Assembly (NCBI GenBank): GCA_036388415.1
Contig: DASVRW010000001.1
Coordinates: forward strand, 1-41,738
Length of the DNA stretch: 41,738 nucleotides
From: Candidatus Saccharimonadales bacterium
Lineage (GTDB): Bacteria; Patescibacteriota; Saccharimonadia; Saccharimonadales; UBA4665
Direction of reading: 5' to 3'
Below the pieces are notes generated by a model. It was not told the DNA's origin and did not search any database. It saw only the letters and a program-made list of their open reading frames with translations. Positions 22,079 through 29,728 of the stretch are shown one piece after another; position 1 is the first letter of the stretch; every line of letters begins with the position of its first letter. A program made the position numbers and the translations under genes.

Positions 22079-25006
22079 ATGGGACAAGCAGCAAGCAGAA
22101 CCGAAGCAGAGCGGATATACGGAAGGCTCTTTACGAAGCCACAGACCAAGGCATATGACAGCCTGACATGGAACAAACTTGATTCAGTTATTATGAATCC
22201 GATGACGCAGCAGCCCGTGTTTGAGCAGCTCGGTGTCGAATTTCCAGAAGGTTGGAGCCAGAATGCTATCAACATCGTTGCTCAAAAGTACTTTACTGGT
22301 ACACCCGGCACTGACGAGCGTGAATCATCACTCAAAGATCTTATCAACCGTGTCGCCGATACTGTTGTGCGCCAGGGTTTGCAGGAAGGTTACTTCGTCA
22401 GCGAAACAGAAGCCGAAGATTACCGTGAAGAACTGAAGTACGTGCTGGCAACCCAGCGAGCGGCATTCAACAGCCCGGTATGGTTCAATATCGGCGCCGC
22501 GGAGCGGGCACAACAGGCCAGCGCCTGTTTCATCCTGGGCGTGCAGGACACTATGGATTCCATCCTCAACTGGTACACCGAAGAAGGTATGATCTTCAAG
22601 GGCGGCTCCGGCTCCGGCATTAACCTTAGCAATATCCGCTCCAGCGTCGAGCCGCTCAGCAAATCCGGTGGTACAGCCAGCGGCCCGCTCAGCTTCATGC
22701 GCGGTGCCGACAGCTCTGCTGGCGCCATTAAGAGTGGTGGTAAAACCCGCCGGGCAGCTAAAATGGTGATCCTGAATGTTGACCACCCGGATATCCTTGA
22801 TTTCATCCGCTGTAAGATGATTGAAGAGCGCAAAGCCCGCGCCCTCGAGGCAGCTGGCTTCGATATGACGCTCGATGGCAAAGACATTTTCTCTGTTCAG
22901 TATCAGAACGCCAACAACTCGGTACGCGTCACTGACGACTTCATGAAAGCCGTCGAAGCTGATGCCGACTGGGACCTGAAGGCGGTTCAGACTGGTAAGA
23001 CCGTTAAGACCATTAAGGCCCGAGACATCATGCGCGCCTTTAGTGAAGCTGCCTGGGAATGCGCCGATCCTGGTATGCAATTCGATACCGTCATTAATGA
23101 GTGGCACACCACGCCGAAGGCTGGCCGTATCAACGGATCAAACCCTTGCAGCGAATATATGCACCTCGATAACTCGGCCTGTAACCTGGCGAGCCTGAAT
23201 TTGCTCAAATTCTTGAAGGACGACGGCTCATTCGACATCAAATCATTCATCCACACCGTTGAACTGATGTTTACGGCCCAGGAAATTCTGGTCGGCTACA
23301 GTGATTATCCGACCGCAAGTATCACCAAAAACGCCCGCGCCTACCGCGAGCTCGGTATTGGCTACGCCAACTTGGGCGCGCTGTTGATGGCCCAGGGACT
23401 GGCCTATGACTCCGACGAAGGCCGGGCGCAGGCAGCGGCTATTACGGCACTCCTGACTGGCCAAGCCTATGCGACAAGTGCCCGGATGGCACAAAAGGTC
23501 GGACCATTTGCCGGCTTCCATAAGGACCGCGAAGGTATGCTGCGTGTTCTGCGCAAGCACCGCGAGGCTGTATCGAACATCAACGCTGGTCTCGTACAGG
23601 AAGAACTGCTCAGCGCTGCAGCCAGTGCCTGGGATGATGCTGTCGAGCTCGGTGAGCTCTACGGCGTGCGCAACTCGCAGGCTTCAGTCCTGGCGCCAAC
23701 AGGTACGATCGGTCTGATGATGGACTGCGATACCACCGGCATCGAGCCTGATCTCGGCCTGGTAAAATTCAAGAAGCTTGTCGGCGGCGGCACGATGAAC
23801 ATCGTCAACCAGACAGTGCCGCGGGCCTTGACGGCACTTGGTTACCGGCCGGCAGAAGTTGACGCTATCGTGCAGTATGTCGATACGGAAAAGACGATTG
23901 TCGGTGCACCACACCTGTTGCCTGAACACCTCAATGTCTTTGCTTGTTCAATGGGTGACAACAGCATTCACTATCTCGGTCACGTCAAGATGATGGCGGC
24001 TGTCCAGCCCTTCATATCAGGGGCGATCAGCAAGACGGTCAACATGCCAGAGGACGCCAGCGTCGAAGATATCGAGCAGCTACACCTCGATTCATGGAAA
24101 ATGGGCCTTAAGGCGGTTGCTATCTACCGCGACAACTGTAAGGTCGCCCAGCCGCTCAGCATGATGAAAAAGGGCGGTGACGCCAATAACAATACTGCTG
24201 CACCTGAAGCCAGTGCGACCGCATCTGACGACGCTGCTACAGCTGGCGACAAGATCATTGTCCGTGGCGCTGTCCGCCGTAAGCTGCCACGCGTCCGTAA
24301 CGGCAAGACGTATAAGTTCCAGATCTCCGACCTGGAAGGCTATTTTACCGTCGGTGAATACGAAGACGGCACGCCGGGTGAACTGTTTATCTCGGTCTCC
24401 AAGCAGGGCAGTACACTATCCGGTCTGATGGATTCATTCGCGATCAGCGTCAGCCATGGCTTGCAGTACGGGGTACCACTAAAATCGTACGTCAAGACGC
24501 TGCGTGGCACTTCGTTTGCACCGTCAGGCATTACTGACGACGATGATATCCGCACCGCCAGCTCGATTACTGACTACATCGTCCGCCGCTTGGCACTCGA
24601 CTACCTTAGTTTCGATGATCGCTTGGAACTCGGCCTAGCCAGCTTCGACGACATGCCGTCGGATGAGCAGGTGAGTTTGCTCGACGAACCGGCTGATCAG
24701 GTTACTATCGACCCCTCCAAGGGTGATACGGCTGATCGCAATGCCGGCCCTAATCCGCTGACCAACGCCGAAAGTGGTGCAGCGGCCAAGCCAGCGCAGG
24801 TCGCCTTGGCCGCCAAGCTACCGGCTGCTGCCTCCCGGATTCAGTCCCCAGCCGTCAACACGGCACCTGGCCTGTCATCGGCAGACGCCAAGCTGAACAG
24901 CGGTGACAGTACTGCTCCGCTGTGCTACAACTGCGGTAATCAGACACAACGCGCCGGCAGCTGTTACGTCTGCTCAAGCTGTGGTTCAACAACCGGCTGT
25001 TCATAG
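22079..25006 (+). CDS. nrdJ: Adenosylcobalamin-dependent (class II) ribonucleotide reductase
   Basis: 975 residues. The catalytic barrel motifs are clear: FNSPVWFNIG, GSGSGINLSNIR, NPCSEYMHLDNSACNLASLNL, and APTGTIGLMMDCDTTGIEPDLGLV. A C-terminal domain typical of NrdJ follows (about 740-865), then an Ala/Pro-rich linker and a cysteine-rich end with CxxC pairs (LCYNCGNQ, CYVCSSCG), the likely redox-active thiols. It makes deoxyribonucleotides using B12. No B12 synthesis or transport gene lies in the window, so cofactor scavenging is implied. The start ATG has AGGGG 13 nt upstream; a longer frame from 22016 is less likely. It probably shares the nrdR transcript. Confidence 0.97.
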   Translation: MGQAASRTEAERIYGRLFTKPQTKAYDSLTWNKLDSVIMNPMTQQPVFEQLGVEFPEGWSQNAINIVAQKYFTGTPGTDERESSLKDLINRVADTVVRQGLQEGYFVSETEAEDYREELKYVLATQRAAFNSPVWFNIGAAERAQQASACFILGVQDTMDSILNWYTEEGMIFKGGSGSGINLSNIRSSVEPLSKSGGTASGPLSFMRGADSSAGAIKSGGKTRRAAKMVILNVDHPDILDFIRCKMIEERKARALEAAGFDMTLDGKDIFSVQYQNANNSVRVTDDFMKAVEADADWDLKAVQTGKTVKTIKARDIMRAFSEAAWECADPGMQFDTVINEWHTTPKAGRINGSNPCSEYMHLDNSACNLASLNLLKFLKDDGSFDIKSFIHTVELMFTAQEILVGYSDYPTASITKNARAYRELGIGYANLGALLMAQGLAYDSDEGRAQAAAITALLTGQAYATSARMAQKVGPFAGFHKDREGMLRVLRKHREAVSNINAGLVQEELLSAAASAWDDAVELGELYGVRNSQASVLAPTGTIGLMMDCDTTGIEPDLGLVKFKKLVGGGTMNIVNQTVPRALTALGYRPAEVDAIVQYVDTEKTIVGAPHLLPEHLNVFACSMGDNSIHYLGHVKMMAAVQPFISGAISKTVNMPEDASVEDIEQLHLDSWKMGLKAVAIYRDNCKVAQPLSMMKKGGDANNNTAAPEASATASDDAATAGDKIIVRGAVRRKLPRVRNGKTYKFQISDLEGYFTVGEYEDGTPGELFISVSKQGSTLSGLMDSFAISVSHGLQYGVPLKSYVKTLRGTSFAPSGITDDDDIRTASSITDYIVRRLALDYLSFDDRLELGLASFDDMPSDEQVSLLDEPADQVTIDPSKGDTADRNAGPNPLTNAESGAAAKPAQVALAAKLPAAASRIQSPAVNTAPGLSSADAKLNSGDSTAPLCYNCGNQTQRAGSCYVCSSCGSTTGCS

Positions 25007-25035
25007 CGCTGGTAACCCCACAGGACTGTATGTGT

Positions 25036-25070
25036 AAAATAAGAGGCCCGAGAGGGGCCTCTTATTTAAT
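25036..25070 (+). terminator. Intrinsic terminator of nrdJ
   Basis: Thirteen-bp stem AAATAAGAGGCCC (25037-25049) / GGGCCTCTTATTT (25055-25067) with a five-base loop. Confidence 0.88.
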
Positions 25071-25151
25071 TAGTTGAGCATATGCGTCTGTCTCACGAGC
25101 GGTGTCTACTATAGATCTACTGTCAGTATATGGTGTTGAAAACGCTTAAGC

Positions 25152-25180
25152 TTGACCATATATGATATAAAATATATACT
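25152..25180 (+). promoter_or_regulatory. Promoter of the helical unknown gene, leaderless
   Basis: TTGACC (25152-25157), 17 bp spacer, TATACT (25175-25180), then 8 nt to the ATG at 25189. It is one of the cleanest leaderless layouts in the window. Confidence 0.75.
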
Positions 25181-25188
25181 TGGAACTT

Positions 25189-25749
25189 ATGCAAACAAGG
25201 AGGGTTCCTATTTTACATACTCATCAAATGGCTTTGAAGCTTGCGCTTAAGGCCATAGCTCGTCTCGGTAGAATCGATATGGCGTCGGCTAAACGCATCA
25301 AGCGTCAAAACCCGCTGCTCGAGACAGAGATCCATATCGAAGAGGAACTGCTCAACCTGCAGGAGTCACTTGACACCTATCATACGGCTGGCGATACTCT
25401 CCGCAGCTACCCGACAATGCAGTCGCATTTCCTGCGTGAAAAGGAAAGTATCTTGCAACACTGCGTCGGCTTGGTGGCCCGCATGCTAGGAGGCCGTAAG
25501 CTGCCGTATAGCTATACGGCAAAAGACGCTGATCGTGCAGTCCGCCGGCTAATCCAGTTACTGGTTGAGGACGCGCGGCGCAGCGGCCGGCGAATTGACA
25601 ATGACATCATGGAAATATTCGTTCCATTCATGACGGTGCGTCAGCGCGTCAAAATGCGCCAATGGGGCATGGATCTGGTCGTCCAAGCATCGCAGCTGCC
25701 AAAGGTATACGATTTCGGTAATATGATGCTCCGCCGCGTCCGTCAATAG
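25189..25749 (+). CDS. Uncharacterised alpha-helical protein
   Basis: 186 residues, basic and almost wholly helical (HIEEELLNLQESLDTYHTAGDTL, KDADRAVRRLIQLLVEDARRSGRR, VRQRVKMRQWGMDLVVQASQ). There is no signal peptide, membrane span or recognised motif. The ATG at 25189 is set by the promoter. A perfect AAGGAGG at 25197-25203 lies inside the coding region just after the start, and could direct initiation at the ATG at 25228 (MALKLALKAIARLG), though its spacing of 24 nt is too long. Neighbours give no clue to function. Confidence 0.75.
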   Translation: MQTRRVPILHTHQMALKLALKAIARLGRIDMASAKRIKRQNPLLETEIHIEEELLNLQESLDTYHTAGDTLRSYPTMQSHFLREKESILQHCVGLVARMLGGRKLPYSYTAKDADRAVRRLIQLLVEDARRSGRRIDNDIMEIFVPFMTVRQRVKMRQWGMDLVVQASQLPKVYDFGNMMLRRVRQ

Positions 25750-25832
25750 ACGGGCTGCTGATTATTGCTTGCATTGAAAACTTGGATCAAGTAGCATGTA
25801 AGCATAAGTATAGTTAATAAGGTGTATTCCTG

Positions 25833-26903
25833 ATGGTACGTGCGGTACGAACTCTAACGGGCAAGAGTAAAAGGGTAATTGTAATGACGGTGATAGCGCT
25901 GGCTGTAGGCGTAGGTGGAAGCATTGCCTCCTTGCAGTCGCATGCGGAAACGCCATTTGCAACTGCGGAACCAGAAAATGGTACGCTGAGCGCTCCGGCA
26001 GTGGCCGTAAATGACGCGGCTGCTTCCAACGGCAAAGCAGTGCAGTTTGCGGTAGGCAGTGCTCCAGGTGCATGTAATGGCGCCCTCAATACGCCGGGCG
26101 GCCCCGACAGTGCCGGCGTCTGTTGGCCGGCAGCCTATAACACTGGCTATCCGCGCGGACTGCCAGGCGATACGCGTACGCCAGTGACTCTGACGCCGTA
26201 CACTGGGCTCTGTGATATCCGAACTGACAATCTAGTCATCGATTCTAAACTGTTAAACTGCGGCGGCATGTTGGTATATGCCCGTAATGTGACGATTAAG
26301 AACAGCAAAATTGTCGGGCATATCTTTACAAACTCTGCCACTGCCAGCCTGACGCTGATCGATACCGAAGTCGATGGCGGCTCTGGCCATGCGCGGTCGA
26401 TTGGGGTTAATAACGTTACCTTGCTGCGGGTGAATGTCTACGGCAACCAGCATACATTACAGTGTAGTGAAAATTGCACCGCGACAGATTCCTACATGCA
26501 CGACCAATATCCTGGTGGCCGTGACTTAGGATGGCATCAGAACAGTTTCCTGACAAACGGTGGCTCAAATCTCAATATGATCCACAACACTATGGGTTGC
26601 ACTGGTGGCTGTACTGCAGTTATTGGGCTTATACCTGACTACAATATATCTGGGTTTACTGCTGACCATAATCTGATCGTTGCCTCGCCAGACAGTAGCT
26701 ATTGTCTATACGGCGGCGGTAACTCTGGCAATAAACCAGGCGTTGCCAGTTCTATTGTATTTCGCAACAACGTTGTCCAGCGCGGTGCCAATGGCAAATG
26801 TGGCGCCTACGGACCAGTAACCTACTTCAACCCAAACTCACCTGGCAACCAGTGGGTTAACAATACCTGGTCAGATGGCAGTGTCCTGCCGTCAGCTAAT
26901 TAG
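25833..26903 (+). CDS. Exported right-handed beta-helix protein 1
   Basis: 356 residues. A basic start and hydrophobic span (about 14-34) form a signal anchor. Residues 38-73 are the shared juxtamembrane module (TPFATAEPENGTLSAP ... DAAASNGKAVQF) also found in three other exported proteins here. From about 130 to 345 come repeated short strands with Asn and hydrophobic ladders (VTIKNSKIVGHIFT, LTLIDTEVDGG, VTLLRVNVYGN, LNMIHNTMGC), typical of pectin-lyase-like parallel beta-helices. Several cysteines may form disulfides. No catalytic residues of polysaccharide lyases can be assigned; it may bind or cleave glycans. An AAGGTG Shine-Dalgarno lies 8 nt before the ATG. Protein 2 follows after 5 nt, so the two share an operon. 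Confidence 0.85.
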   Translation: MVRAVRTLTGKSKRVIVMTVIALAVGVGGSIASLQSHAETPFATAEPENGTLSAPAVAVNDAAASNGKAVQFAVGSAPGACNGALNTPGGPDSAGVCWPAAYNTGYPRGLPGDTRTPVTLTPYTGLCDIRTDNLVIDSKLLNCGGMLVYARNVTIKNSKIVGHIFTNSATASLTLIDTEVDGGSGHARSIGVNNVTLLRVNVYGNQHTLQCSENCTATDSYMHDQYPGGRDLGWHQNSFLTNGGSNLNMIHNTMGCTGGCTAVIGLIPDYNISGFTADHNLIVASPDSSYCLYGGGNSGNKPGVASSIVFRNNVVQRGANGKCGAYGPVTYFNPNSPGNQWVNNTWSDGSVLPSAN

Positions 26904-26908
26904 ACATT

Positions 26909-27946
26909 ATGAAGCGGCTACGTGCGAGACGACAAGTAATTACGGTAGCTGCAATTCTGCTTGTCAGTGCCGCGGGTACGATGTTCTATGTGCAGTCACG
27001 GGCTGCGACGCCACTGGTATCTGCTGAGCCGGAAGCTGGTACTATTAGTGCTCCAGCCGCCCGAATAAGCGATAATGCCGCGTCAGCTGGAGCGGCAGTC
27101 AAGTTTACGCCTGCCGTCGTATCGACGGCCAAGCCCTCAGCTGCCAACACTGGTGTACCGGCAGGTACGAGCCTGACGGTCGTCAGCGGTGATCAGGTAT
27201 ACAGCACGGCAAATCAGGTGATATCCAATGTGGATATACGCGGCTATGTGCAGATTACCGGCAAAAATGTTACTATTCGGAACTCAATTATCCGTGGCGG
27301 CATTAAGCCCTGCATTATGGGCAATGCCCAAAATTCGGCAGCTTTGTGGGTACGTGAAGACCTGGCGGCAACGGCTACGATTGAGAATGTGGAGATCAGC
27401 CCCAGCAACGCGACTGCCTGTATGGACGGTATTTGGGCGTCCAATAGCACGCTGACCCGCGTCAACGTCCACGGATCTGTTGATGGCATCAAAGCGCACA
27501 ACAATCTTCGGATAGAGGACAGTTATATACACGATCTCGCGTATTTTGCGTCTGATCCGAACCAGGGCGGCCGAGCGACGCATAATGACGGCGTCCAATC
27601 GTACCAGTGTAATTCCAACATTACCATTAACCATAATACGATCGACCTCAGTACTTCAAGCGGCGGTAACGCAGCTTACCAGATAACGCAGGACTATAGC
27701 AAAGCCTGCAGCAACATCGTCATCAGCAACAATTGGCTGGACGGCGGCAATTGCACGATTAACATCGCTCACAAGGTTCTCGCCAGTCTGACGGGTGTGT
27801 CGGTGACGGGCAACCGCTTCGGCCGTCATCAAGGATTTACGAACTGTACGGTGCTGCTGTCTACCAGATCAACGCTAACTGCGTATAGTGGAAATGTCTG
27901 GGACGATACCGGCTTACCGATTCCGAGTCCGTCGGTGCACGATTAG
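26909..27946 (+). CDS. Exported right-handed beta-helix protein 2
   Basis: 345 residues. Signal anchor at about 9-27, then the shared module at 32-67 (TPLVSAEPEAGTISAP ... DNAASAGAAVKF). The body (about 95-330) has beta-helix rungs: VISNVDIRGYVQITGKNVTI, ATIENVEISPSNATACMDG, STLTRVNVHGSVDGIKAHNN, ITINHNTIDLS, IVISNNWLDGG. It shares the V/I-N-V-H-G-S-x-D-G-x-K and ED-SYIHDLA...THNDG signatures with protein 3 and is a clear paralogue. The conserved H-x-DG pattern recurs at the same rung and could mark a ligand or active site, which is inference. It begins 5 nt after protein 1. Confidence 0.87.
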   Translation: MKRLRARRQVITVAAILLVSAAGTMFYVQSRAATPLVSAEPEAGTISAPAARISDNAASAGAAVKFTPAVVSTAKPSAANTGVPAGTSLTVVSGDQVYSTANQVISNVDIRGYVQITGKNVTIRNSIIRGGIKPCIMGNAQNSAALWVREDLAATATIENVEISPSNATACMDGIWASNSTLTRVNVHGSVDGIKAHNNLRIEDSYIHDLAYFASDPNQGGRATHNDGVQSYQCNSNITINHNTIDLSTSSGGNAAYQITQDYSKACSNIVISNNWLDGGNCTINIAHKVLASLTGVSVTGNRFGRHQGFTNCTVLLSTRSTLTAYSGNVWDDTGLPIPSPSVHD

Positions 27947-27995
27947 GCGGCGCTGCCTGCCACGATATTAGTCGCATGTGCCGCATAATACGTGC

Positions 27996-28001
27996 TACAA
28001 T
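27996..28001 (+). promoter_or_regulatory. Candidate leaderless-promoter -10
   Basis: TACAAT, 7 nt before the ATG at 28009; no Shine-Dalgarno, weak -35. Confidence 0.45.
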
Positions 28002-28008
28002 TTACAGC

Positions 28009-28278
28009 ATGAAAGTGGTTATCCTATATCGACCAAAATCCGAACATTCGACGGCCGTCGAATCGTTCGTGCATGACTATCAGATCCGTCATGGATCGGC
28101 CCGGCTAGAACTCGTTAATGTCGATGAGCGGGAGGGAATTGCGCTCGCCCGGCTGTACGACATTGTCAGCTACCCAGCAATCCTGGCGATGGCAGCGGAC
28201 GGTACGCTGCTGCACATGTGGGCCGATCAGCAGCTACCGCTGATGGATGAAGTTGCTTCGTATATGGTCGAACGCTAA
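28009..28278 (+). CDS. Thioredoxin-like fold protein without the CxxC motif
   Basis: 89 residues with the beta-alpha-beta order of a thioredoxin: strand MKVVILYRP, a helix, strand LELVNVDE, a helix, then VSYPAILAMAADG with the cis-proline position, and a C-terminal helix. The site where CxxC normally lies reads RPKSEHS, so it has no redox-active cysteines. There is no signal peptide, so it is cytoplasmic. It lies between beta-helix genes but has its own putative leaderless start. A role as a binding or adaptor protein is possible. The longer frame from 27976 is rejected because it would start upstream of the -10. Confidence 0.72.
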   Translation: MKVVILYRPKSEHSTAVESFVHDYQIRHGSARLELVNVDEREGIALARLYDIVSYPAILAMAADGTLLHMWADQQLPLMDEVASYMVER

Positions 28279-28360
28279 GCAGCGTTACTGTAAAAGCCAT
28301 ATCGGCTACCATCCTTTTATTATGCTTACGATTTATTTAAACAGGTTATATAGACAGTGT

Positions 28361-28366
28361 TATAAT
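28361..28366 (+). promoter_or_regulatory. -10 element upstream of the beta-helix 3 gene
   Basis: Perfect TATAAT; the -35 region is weak. It is followed 7 nt later by a six-codon mini-ORF. Confidence 0.5.
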
Positions 28367-28373
28367 AACTGAC

Positions 28374-28413
28374 ATGAAACTGGTTATCCTTTGAAGCAAG
28401 TATGAAAAACTGA
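28374..28413 (+). other. Two mini-ORFs (MKLVIL and MKN) in the beta-helix 3 leader
   Basis: ATG AAA CTG GTT ATC CTT TGA (28374-28394) then ATG AAA AAC TGA (28402-28413), whose stop is 2 nt before the ATG at 28416. The first repeats, with one change in 17 nt, the start of the thioredoxin-like gene at 28009, so it may be a truncated duplicate. They could form a reinitiation chain. Confidence 0.4.
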
Positions 28414-28415
28414 AT

Positions 28416-29366
28416 ATGAATGTGAAGCAAAAAAACAGGCTTACAGCTTTTGTCGCGGTGGCATTAGTGGGAGTTGGCGGCGCGGCGCTGCTGAATGCGT
28501 CGCAGGCCGCGACGCCGTTTGTAGCGGCTGAGCCTGAGACTGCTGCCATTGCAGTACCCGCAGCATCCATGGCTGATACGACAGCATCTGGTGGCAGGGC
28601 GGTCAGATTCAACCAGGCAACCGGTACGTTCCAGAGTAACTGTATCATTAAGCCGTCGGCTTGCGGTTACCCGGACGAAACCAATACCGGCGTACCATCT
28701 GGCACGACATTAACTAATAGCGGTTCGATAACAGTTACGGTAGCTGGTACGGTTATCTCAAACATGAACATTAACGGCCAGATAATCATCAAAGCCAATA
28801 ATGTGACCATCCGCAATACTCGAATAACATCGGGTGCTTACTATCCAGTTGATTACCGGGATCCATACACTGGCCTAGTCGTCGAGGATACCGAAATCAT
28901 CGGGACGAGCGTGAATGTGACAGCCGCTCTTAGCTTTCGCGGCTATACCGCTCGCCGTGTTAATGTCCATGGCTCAGCCGATGGTCTAAAAGTTGACGCT
29001 AATGTCACGATCGAAGATTCTTATATCCATGATTTAGCAACCAATTCCACGACGCACAACGACGGGTTTCAGACGACTGGCGGCAGCAATGTCACCCTAC
29101 GGCATAATACCTGCAAGCTCAGTACGATGCCGACTGCCAATGCCTGTATCCAAGTTGGTACGGAATGGGCTAGTAATTCCAATTGGCTGGTCGCGAACAA
29201 CTTGTTCGACGGCGGCGGTTGGACTATCAATGCTAGAGCTGGGAATACGGATATGACGGTTACTAATAACCGGTTTACGCGCAACGCCAGCTACGGTACC
29301 GGCGGCATACCAGGCAGTACCTGGACAGGTAATTATTTTGACGATAATGGAGCTGCCGCAAACTAA
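28416..29366 (+). CDS. Exported right-handed beta-helix protein 3
   Basis: 316 residues. Signal anchor at about 9-26 and the shared module at 31-66 (TPFVAAEPETAAIAVP ... DTTASGGRAVRF). Beta-helix rungs run from about 100 to 310 (VISNMNINGQIIIKANNVTI, LVVEDTEIIGTSVN, YTARRVNVHGSADGLKVDAN, VTIEDSYIHDLA, VTLRHNTCKLS, WLVANNLFDGGG). It is about the same length as protein 2 and closely related to it. No catalytic assignment is possible. It has no strong Shine-Dalgarno and may depend on the small leader ORFs upstream. A cell-surface glycan-binding or glycan-cleaving role is inferred. Confidence 0.86.
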   Translation: MNVKQKNRLTAFVAVALVGVGGAALLNASQAATPFVAAEPETAAIAVPAASMADTTASGGRAVRFNQATGTFQSNCIIKPSACGYPDETNTGVPSGTTLTNSGSITVTVAGTVISNMNINGQIIIKANNVTIRNTRITSGAYYPVDYRDPYTGLVVEDTEIIGTSVNVTAALSFRGYTARRVNVHGSADGLKVDANVTIEDSYIHDLATNSTTHNDGFQTTGGSNVTLRHNTCKLSTMPTANACIQVGTEWASNSNWLVANNLFDGGGWTINARAGNTDMTVTNNRFTRNASYGTGGIPGSTWTGNYFDDNGAAAN

Positions 29367-29403
29367 ATCATGCCGTTCTATATGCGAACTGCAGTTTGAG
29401 CGG

Positions 29404-29409
29404 TATAAT
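29404..29409 (+). promoter_or_regulatory. -10 element of ileS
   Basis: Perfect TATAAT about 18 nt before the first T-box stem; the -35 is not clear. Confidence 0.55.
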
Positions 29410-29426
29410 AATAGGTAATACGTTTC

Positions 29427-29669
29427 CTGGGCCAGATCTGGCGCCTGGATGGAGTGGCTATCAACCACAAGACTCTGCCACGCGGAGTGCGTAGCTGGAA
29501 GAAATCTTGATGCCTACATGCAGATAGAAATTAGATCTGGCCGGGACAGCCCGTAATAGCAATAACAAAGCGCCACTGAAGAGTCATCTCTTCTGGAAGT
29601 CAGATGGTACCGCCCTCAAGCCGCATTGGCATCGGGGTTCTGGCATTCGGAAGAGGTGACTTTTTATTT
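29427..29669 (+). promoter_or_regulatory. T-box riboswitch leader of ileS
   Basis: The T-box core TGGTACCGCC lies at 29605-29614. It fits a canonical antiterminator: helix A1 GTCAGA (29599-29604) / TCTGGC (29639-29644), a seven-base bulge TGGTACC (29605-29611) whose UGGU would pair with the tRNA acceptor end, and helix A2 GCCC (29612-29615) / GGGT (29635-29638). A long Stem I is closed by GGCCAGATCT (29430-29439) / AGATCTGGCC (29533-29542). Isoleucine specifier candidates are ATC (29504-29506) and ATT (29530-29532). CTCTTC (29588-29593) can pair with GAAGAG at 29578-29583 (Stem III) or with GAAGAG at 29650-29655 as part of a 12-bp terminator stem followed by TTTTTATTT. Uncharged tRNA-Ile would thus raise ileS expression. 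Confidence 0.85.
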
Positions 29670-29728
29670 ACAAATCTACGCAAAATAGCACTATATCGCT
29701 GGTTTACGCCAGCAGCAAGGAGTAATGC

